Positions 5,001-8,159 of a stretch of 8,159 nt of DNA are shown here, piece after piece. Origin of the DNA: UBA1231 sp045123185 (GTDB lineage Bacteria > Bacillota_I > Bacilli_A > ML615J-28 > CAG-313); contig JBGVIL010000072.1 of NCBI GenBank assembly GCA_045123185.1, forward strand, positions 1 through 8,159, given 5' to 3'. Each line of letters begins with the position of its first letter. The first letter of the stretch is position 1. Under the pieces are notes generated by a model. It saw nothing but the letters and a program-made list of their open reading frames with translations, searched no databases and was not told where the DNA came from. The position numbers and the translations under genes are program-made.

Positions 5001-5021
5001 GTAGAGGAATTATTCCTCTAC
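5001..5021 (-). terminator. hairpin whose loop is the stop codon of the 75-aa gene
   Basis: Stem GTAGAGGAA / TTCCTCTAC (9 bp, perfect), with a 3-nt loop at 5010-5012 that is exactly the TAA stop codon. After the stem come TTACATAAAACAAAAG and, 17 nt on, a run of seven T. The distance is too long for a normal U-tract. Confidence 0.5.
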
Positions 5022-5237
5022 ATCAATTCCTAAACATTCAAATATATAGTCTGCTTCAAACCATAAATAATCATTTACTTCAGTTTCAGTTGGTATTTTG
5101 TCACTAAATACGCTTTCTAAATGTTCCATTAATTCATTTTCCATATTATTTTCGCTAATTGTATTTAGTGTATCTATTGCACTATTCCAACTATTTCTGT
5201 ATAAATCATCAAAATCATATTCTTTTACTATTTTCAT
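5010..5237 (-). CDS. small acidic phage protein, 75 aa, with 'TETEVNDYLWFEADYIFECLG' type C-terminal motif
   Basis: ATG at 5237 after TATGGAGGTAATAAT. The N-terminus carries NSWNSAIDTLNTISENN and the C-terminus PTETEVNDYLWFEADYIFEC with LGIDVEE. From memory, Firmicute phages carry a common small protein with 'W.GA.dt', an acidic helix and 'TETELNDFFWFE.D.IAEWLG'; this product fits that outline and probably belongs to it, though I could not align it. Its role is unknown. It is soluble and acidic, with no metal or membrane motif. The stop codon is the loop of a hairpin. Confidence 0.7.
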   Translation of the reverse strand: MKIVKEYDFDDLYRNSWNSAIDTLNTISENNMENELMEHLESVFSDKIPTETEVNDYLWFEADYIFECLGIDVEE

Positions 5238-5270
5238 ATTATTACCTCCATATAATTTATATTTGTGGGT

Positions 5271-5295
5271 ATATCAATTTAATTTAAATTGATAT
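5271..5295 (-). promoter_or_regulatory. long inverted repeat in the leader of the 75-aa gene
   Basis: Arms 5271-5281 and 5285-5295 pair perfectly over 11 bp (ATATCAATTTA / TAAATTGATAT) with a 3-nt loop. It lies about 20-25 nt below the -10 at 5316-5321 and ends some 25 nt before the ribosome site. It could be an operator, a 5' stability stem or a brake on translation. AT-rich, so some chance of coincidence. Confidence 0.4.
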
Positions 5296-5315
5296 GTAAT
5301 TTTTATTTATAATAT

Positions 5316-5344
5316 ATTATACGTTTTAACTATTTATTTGTTAC
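5316..5344 (-). promoter_or_regulatory. promoter of the 75-aa gene
   Basis: Minus strand: -35 GTAACA (5339-5344), 17-nt spacer, -10 TATAAT (5316-5321). The spacer (AATAAATAGTTAAAACG) differs from the commonest spacer by two bases. The palindrome ACTTTTAAAAGT abuts the -35 box upstream. Confidence 0.75.
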
Positions 5345-5362
5345 ACTTTTAAAAGTTATTTA

Positions 5363-5378
5363 TCTTATGTTTTATGTA
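5363..5378 (-). promoter_or_regulatory. conserved post-hairpin element, copy 5
   Basis: TACATAAAACATAAGA on the minus strand, 1 nt after the hairpin at 5380-5402 and about 18 nt before the next promoter's -35 box. Confidence 0.45.
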
Positions 5379-5379
5379 C

Positions 5380-5402
5380 TAAGAGGATATTATATCCTCT
5401 TA
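5380..5402 (-). terminator. hairpin containing the stop codon of the TM2 protein gene
   Basis: Perfect 10-bp stem TAAGAGGATA / TATCCTCTTA with a 3-nt loop; the first three bases on the minus strand are the TAA stop. No U-tract follows. Same design as the hairpins at 5001-5021 and 5787-5803. Confidence 0.5.
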
Positions 5403-5723
5403 TCCTTCTAATTTAACTCCATTCATTTCTCCGCTTAATATTGCCACTAAATCTATTATTAATAATATACCTACTACAACTGGTGGTATCATAAAAAATG
5501 CCCATCCTATTGTCATACTTAATAGATATAATATACCTAAATCATTTCTACCTATATAGAATTTATGTCCTCCAAATCCTCCTAGGAAGAACCATAATAA
5601 TAATGCTATCCATTTATTATTTCTTGTATTTACATTTTTAACTTCTTTAACTTGACATCCACAATGGATACATATAACAGCGTTTTCATTTATTTCTTTT
5701 CCACATTCTCTACAATATTTCAT
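5400..5723 (-). CDS. zinc-ribbon plus TM2-domain membrane protein
   Basis: 107 codons, ATG at 5723 after TATATAGGAGGGTTATATT. Residues 1-22 form a zinc ribbon: YCRECGKEINENAVICIHCG, with paired cysteines at 4/7 and 18/21. Residues 36-100 are a TM2 domain: a first helix WIALLLWFFLGGFGG, the hallmark GGHKFYIGRNDLGI turn, then a second helix ending IIDLVAILSG with the conserved Asp91. TM2 proteins are widespread small membrane proteins of unsettled function; the ribbon faces the cytoplasm in the usual model. It follows the 64-aa gene in the same transcript, behind a hairpin. Confidence 0.9.
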   Translation of the reverse strand: MKYCRECGKEINENAVICIHCGCQVKEVKNVNTRNNKWIALLLWFFLGGFGGHKFYIGRNDLGILYLLSMTIGWAFFMIPPVVVGILLIIDLVAILSGEMNGVKLEG

Positions 5724-5769
5724 AATATAACCCTCCTATATATTTTAATTATTTATCTCTATTAATTTA

Positions 5770-5785
5770 TCATTTGTTATATGTA
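5770..5785 (-). promoter_or_regulatory. conserved post-hairpin element, copy 6
   Basis: Exact TACATATAACAAATGA on the minus strand, 1 nt after the hairpin at 5787-5803. No full promoter lies between here and the TM2 gene, so the element is not merely part of a promoter. AATAATTAAAATATATAG lies just before the TM2 ribosome site. Confidence 0.55.
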
Positions 5786-5786
5786 C

Positions 5787-5803
5787 TAGGGACTAAGTCC
5801 CTA
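5787..5803 (-). terminator. hairpin beginning at the stop codon of the 64-aa gene
   Basis: TAGGGAC-TTA-GTCCCTA: 7-bp perfect stem, 3-nt loop; the first TAG is the gene's stop. Its GGGACTTA half matches the palindrome at 3782-3797. Without a U-tract, read-through to the TM2 gene is likely, since no clear promoter lies between. Confidence 0.5.
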
Positions 5804-5995
5804 TAATGTTTCTTTCACTTTCCATAAATTATTTAAATAACTTTCAACTGGTATATACTCTACACAACTACCGTAATAAACTGGGACTGCAACTGTTGCT
5901 ATATTATTTTGTATGTGGATTATCTCTCCTCTAAATCTCCATTTTTCATTAACTAATACCTTAACAGTTTCTCCAACTTTAAATTCATTTTTCAT
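5801..5995 (-). CDS. small beta-barrel-like phage protein, 64 aa
   Basis: ATG at 5995 after AAAGGAGATTGATATT. Sequence MKNEFKVGETVKVLVNEKWR, then FRGEIIHIQNNIATVAVPVY and YGSCVEYIPVESYLNNLWKV. The 'VGE.V.V.....FRGEI..I....A.V.V.....EYIPV..L' layout is that of small SH3- or KOW-like barrels. Such proteins are frequent among short phage orphans, with no known role here. It is first of a two-gene unit with the TM2 protein. Confidence 0.75.
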   Translation of the reverse strand: MKNEFKVGETVKVLVNEKWRFRGEIIHIQNNIATVAVPVYYGSCVEYIPVESYLNNLWKVKETL

Positions 5996-6058
5996 AATAT
6001 CAATCTCCTTTATAATTTATATTTATATCTTAATCTTTTATCATTTGTTTTATACTAC

Positions 6059-6087
6059 ATTATATGCTTTAATTATTAATTTGTTCA
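6059..6087 (-). promoter_or_regulatory. promoter of the 64-aa and TM2 genes
   Basis: Minus strand: -35 TGAACA (6082-6087), 17-nt spacer, -10 TATAAT (6059-6064). Spacer AATTAATAATTAAAGCA is one base from that of the sigma-leader promoter. The -35 ends one base before the preceding gene's stop codon (6088). Downstream, TATAAAACAAATGATAAA repeats the core of the post-hairpin element. Confidence 0.75.
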
Positions 6088-6255
6088 CTATATTTTATAA
6101 ATTTCTATAAATCTTTTTACTGACATTAGATGTGGTTTTCCATCCTCGCCAATAAGTCTATAATGTGTATTTCCCCAAATAACACCTTCGTATTCTTTTC
6201 CTTGTATGAACATTCCTTTTTTACTAGTTTCTAAACATCTAACTGTTATTTTCAT
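6088..6255 (-). CDS. small SH3-like phage protein, 55 aa
   Basis: Start chosen at the ATG at 6255 (MKITVRCLETSKKGMFIQGK), 8 nt after TATGGAGG. The in-frame ATG at 6270 overlaps the ribosome site and is rejected. The sequence KGMFIQGKEYEGVIWGNTHY, then RLIGEDGKPHLMSVKRFIEI, fits a recurring type of phage mini-protein ('lt.GK.Yev......yri.ddkG....y...rF') with an SH3-like fold. Function unknown. It is a single-gene unit with its own promoter; the next promoter overlaps its end. Confidence 0.75.
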   Translation of the reverse strand: MKITVRCLETSKKGMFIQGKEYEGVIWGNTHYRLIGEDGKPHLMSVKRFIEIYKI

Positions 6256-6316
6256 ATTACCAACCTCCATATATTTTTTTATTATTTTTAATCTTTAATC
6301 TTTTGTTTTATAGTAT

Positions 6317-6346
6317 ATAATATGTTTTTAATTATTTATTTGTTAC
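6317..6346 (-). promoter_or_regulatory. promoter of the 55-aa gene
   Basis: Minus strand: -35 GTAACA (6341-6346), 18-nt spacer, -10 TATTAT (6317-6322). The spacer contains AATAATTAAAAACA, one A longer than the standard. The -35 lies 3 bp after the stop of the GIY-YIG gene. The 5' region TATAAAACAAAAGATTAAAG matches that of 4938-4967. Confidence 0.7.
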
Positions 6347-6349
6347 ACT

Positions 6350-7024
6350 TTATAACAAAATATATTTACATTCATTTAAAAAAATATCTAAATATCTCCA
6401 TATTAGCTTTTCACCTTGATATTTGCCTGCATATTTTAATTTACCTTTACAACATTTACTTATATAAGTATCTGCTATTCCATAATATTTTTCACCTTCT
6501 CTAGCTGTATAGAATATTCTACCAGTTGTAATACAGATTACAGTTTTTGCCATAGGATTATTTTTGCCGATTTTAGCTTTGCCTATTTTCTCTTTGGTTT
6601 TTTCTGAGCATTGTTTTCCTCTAGTAGACTCACTTATTTTCCTTCTTGTTTCCTCAGAACGTTCTTTATCTTTCCAATATCTAGAATGATTTTCACTTTG
6701 TTTTTTTCTAGTTTCCTCAGAACGTTTTAATCCGTTTGTGCCTTCTCCTCCTAATGTGATGTTGTATCCTTTGTTTTTGTCAGTTGTATCAAATTCCTTT
6801 ATCAATTCTATTTCTAACCATTTGGACTCATCCTCAGATAATCCTCTTGCAATTATAATATGTTCAAAATTATCCCAACCATATTTCTCAATTGCTCTAT
6901 AAAAATATTTATTTCCTCTATATCCTCTTCCATTTTGCCAACGTTGATTTACATCTTGCATTGTTATTCCATAATATCTTTTTCCACTCGGACTTATATG
7001 AACATAAACTGTATATTCTTTCAT
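6350..7024 (-). CDS. GIY-YIG homing endonuclease (NUMOD3/NUMOD1 type)
   Basis: 224 codons with ATG at 7024 after AAGGAGGTAGGATT. Residues 1-95 are a GIY-YIG nuclease domain: VYVHISPSGKRYYGIT (the GIY/YIG pair), Arg28 in NQRW, a later acidic ELIKEF near 73, and GYNITLGG. Residues 102-160 contain three NUMOD3 repeats: SEETRKKQSENHS, SEETRRKISESTRGK and SEKTKEKIGKAKIGKNNP, minor-groove-binding segments. Residues 161-211 (KTVICITTGRIFYTAREGEK, then YGIADTYISKCCKG and LIWRYL) are a NUMOD1-type helix-turn-helix. The layout is that of SegB/I-TevI-like free-standing enzymes that cut recipient DNA and copy themselves. It sits 12 nt after the recombinase gene. Complete, with no frameshift. Confidence 0.92.
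   Translation of the reverse strand: MKEYTVYVHISPSGKRYYGITMQDVNQRWQNGRGYRGNKYFYRAIEKYGWDNFEHIIIARGLSEDESKWLEIELIKEFDTTDKNKGYNITLGGEGTNGLKRSEETRKKQSENHSRYWKDKERSEETRRKISESTRGKQCSEKTKEKIGKAKIGKNNPMAKTVICITTGRIFYTAREGEKYYGIADTYISKCCKGKLKYAGKYQGEKLIWRYLDIFLNECKYILL
6648..6726 (-). repeat. internal coding repeat within the GIY-YIG gene
   Basis: The 16-nt GTTTCCTCAGAACGTT (plus strand) occurs at 6648-6663 and 6711-6726, 63 bp or 21 codons apart. It encodes the (RSEETR) part of successive NUMOD3 repeats. The exact match suggests recent duplication or strong constraint. Confidence 0.8.
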
Positions 7025-7036
7025 AATCCTACCTCC

Positions 7037-7954
7037 TTATAATTCACATAAATCTTCCATAACTTCTTCATCTTGATGAATGTAATATTGCTCAGTTACT
7101 TTTTCTGATGAATGACCTAGGAATAAACTTACAGCTTTTACATCTGCACCTTTTGCTATTAATTCAGTTGCTCTTTGATGTCTAAATGCGTGGCATGGAC
7201 TTGATGTTACTATATCTAATTCATCTAATATTTTTTTTATAAATTTTCTTATTGATGCATCTGTTATTTTAGCTTTTGATATTGCTGATATAAATAAATA
7301 TTGTTCATTTCCATTTTTAATATTTATTTCGTTTCTTATTTCTAAATATTTATTTACTAATTCAAATGTTTCTTTATTTAATTTGTTGAATCTAGTAACC
7401 TTACCATGTCCTCCTTTACCTCTTATATTCAATCTTCTTGTTTCCATATTTAAATCATTCATTTGTATAGAACATAATTCGTCTATTCTTAATGCGCATG
7501 AATTCATTAATTTAATTGCTACATAGTTTGTAAAATATACATCTTTGTCTATGTGTCTTTGGAAGTTATTTTCTTTTATTTTGCTATCCATATAATTATA
7601 TATTCTTTCAGTTTCATCAGTTGTGTATATATCTATTTCTTTTTTATCATTTTTTATATTAGATATTTCTTTAAATTTATTAGTTTCAATTAAATCTTGG
7701 AATACTAAAAAATTGCTAAACGTACTTATGATATTCTTATGCTTATTTATGCTACCAGGTTTTAATCCTTTAGCTAATTCATCATCTATAAATCTTTTAG
7801 CAAATTCCTTATCTTCTAATTGATTTATATTCTCAATTGTTATTTGATATTCATTTACAAAATTTACTATATAATCATTGTACATTTTTATAGTCTTTTC
7901 AGCTTTGTTCATTTTCATATTCCATTCCATAAAATTATTTATTATATCTTTCAT
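7037..7954 (-). CDS. tyrosine recombinase / integrase (XerC/D-like)
   Basis: 305 residues from the ATG at 7954 (MKDIINNFMEWNM), 9 nt after AAAGGAG. An in-frame TTG three codons upstream abuts the ribosome site and is rejected. Residues 1-90 are a core-binding SAM-like domain (KTIKMYNDYIVNFVNEY). The catalytic domain has all the expected residues: Arg156 in CALRIDEL, Lys180 in RGKGGHGKV, the HAFRH box (His255, Arg258), His281 in LGHSS and the nucleophile Tyr290 in VTEQYY. Length is typical of Xer-like enzymes, shorter than phage integrases with an arm-binding domain. It may integrate the element, resolve multimers or invert a segment; I cannot tell which. It leads a two-gene unit with the GIY-YIG gene. 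Confidence 0.93.
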   Translation of the reverse strand: MKDIINNFMEWNMKMNKAEKTIKMYNDYIVNFVNEYQITIENINQLEDKEFAKRFIDDELAKGLKPGSINKHKNIISTFSNFLVFQDLIETNKFKEISNIKNDKKEIDIYTTDETERIYNYMDSKIKENNFQRHIDKDVYFTNYVAIKLMNSCALRIDELCSIQMNDLNMETRRLNIRGKGGHGKVTRFNKLNKETFELVNKYLEIRNEINIKNGNEQYLFISAISKAKITDASIRKFIKKILDELDIVTSSPCHAFRHQRATELIAKGADVKAVSLFLGHSSEKVTEQYYIHQDEEVMEDLCEL

Positions 7955-8003
7955 ATATCCCAACTCCTTTTATCTTTTATAATATATGTATATGTAAAAT
8001 AGA

Positions 8004-8017
8004 TGTGAAATGTTACA
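8004..8017. promoter_or_regulatory. imperfect dyad upstream of the recombinase
   Basis: Around GTGAAATGTTACAC, 10 of 14 positions are symmetrical. It lies between the promoter at 8065-8094 and the ribosome site at about 7968. It could be an operator or a recombinase-binding site; the symmetry is modest and may be chance. Confidence 0.25.
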
Positions 8018-8064
8018 CCTATTTTAATTATTTATTTAATAAATTTATTATCCATTCTCTTTTT

Positions 8065-8094
8065 ATTATACTATTTTAATTATTTAATTGTTCC
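8065..8094 (-). promoter_or_regulatory. promoter of the recombinase unit
   Basis: Minus strand: -35 GGAACA (8089-8094), 18-nt spacer, -10 TATAAT (8065-8070). The spacer contains AAATAATTAAAATAG. With the copy at 3339-3368 it forms a GGAACA/18-nt subtype. The leader is about 105 nt and holds a second AAATAATTAAAATAGG stretch (near 8020-8035). Confidence 0.65.
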
Positions 8095-8133
8095 GTAGCT
8101 TATATATTTAAAATTCAAATTCACTTTTTAACT

Positions 8134-8148
8134 GAGAGTTTTACCCTC
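8134..8148 (-). terminator. weak hairpin near the right edge, end of an unseen upstream gene
   Basis: GAGGGT-AAA-ACTCTC on the minus strand (6 bp with one G-U). Short reading frames entering from the right edge end close by, at TAA about 8130 or TGA about 8121, so an upstream gene probably ends here. Which frame is real cannot be decided from so little sequence. Confidence 0.3.
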
Positions 8149-8159
8149 CAAATAAATGA

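Noticed and set aside
5001..5803. Classic Rho-independent terminators at the gene-end hairpins
   Set aside because: The stems are good, but none is followed by an immediate U-run; I list them as terminator-like with reduced confidence.
6256..6270. ATG start at 6270 for the 55-aa protein
   Set aside because: The codon overlaps the GGAGG ribosome site (ATGGAGG); the ATG at 6255 has an 8-nt spacing.
7955..7963. TTG start at 7963 for the recombinase
   Set aside because: It directly abuts AAAGGAG with no spacing; the ATG at 7954 fits.
60..8002. Plus-strand reading frames (for example 60-287, 1225-1509, 1701-2108, 3567-3800, 7623-7823)
   Set aside because: Each lies opposite a well-supported minus-strand gene, or over a micro-gene cluster or intergenic region. 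They are low-complexity Phe/Ile/Ser-rich and lack ribosome sites.
7955..8159. Phage attachment site next to the recombinase
   Set aside because: No tRNA-like core or clear arm repeats were visible, only one weak dyad; a host comparison would be needed.
1..8159. tRNA or rRNA genes
   Set aside because: No cloverleaf-like GC-rich stretch or T-arm GGTTCGA-type motif found on either strand.

Overview
The window is very AT-rich (roughly a quarter G+C by eye). Every gene I can support is on the minus strand, tightly packed and preceded by a strong AGGAGG-type ribosome binding site. Low G+C, Gram-positive Shine-Dalgarno sites, many tiny orphan genes, two homing-endonuclease-type genes, a phage-type sigma factor and a tyrosine recombinase suggest an accessory region of a bacteriophage, phage-plasmid or prophage of a low-GC Firmicute, most likely a Clostridia-class host. 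The host assignment is inference.

Layout, in transcription order (right to left). At 8065-8094 a promoter reads into a tyrosine recombinase (7037-7954) and a GIY-YIG endonuclease (6350-7024). Four short units follow, each with its own near-identical promoter: an SH3-like small protein (6088-6255); a 64-aa beta-rich protein plus a zinc-ribbon/TM2 membrane protein (5400-5995); a 75-aa acidic protein (5010-5237); and a 182-aa very acidic orphan (4330-4878). The next unit holds a 116-aa helical protein (3847-4197) and three overlooked micro-genes of 31, 35 and 42 codons encoding membrane peptides (3380-3727). A promoter at 3339-3368 then drives a seven-gene run: a 53-aa coiled coil, a 66-aa orphan, an HNH/AP2-like endonuclease relative, a YczE-like membrane protein, a secreted 3D-domain cell-wall protein overlapping it, and two small orphans. 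Finally a promoter at 701-729 drives a long structured leader and a sigma-70-family factor that runs off the left edge.

Two regulatory themes stand out. First, at least eight intergenic promoters share not just -35/-10 boxes but the spacer between them (core TAATTAAAACATATAAT), in the same window as a phage sigma factor that could read them. Second, several gene ends carry a perfect hairpin, often containing the stop codon, with no U-tract but followed by a conserved 16-nt element (TACATATAACAAATGA). The leader of the sigma gene (about 545-690) has two 32-bp direct repeats, each with a GTTCTC/GAGAAC hairpin, plus two long-range helices that interleave as a pseudoknot or switch. I know of no named RNA class that matches it.
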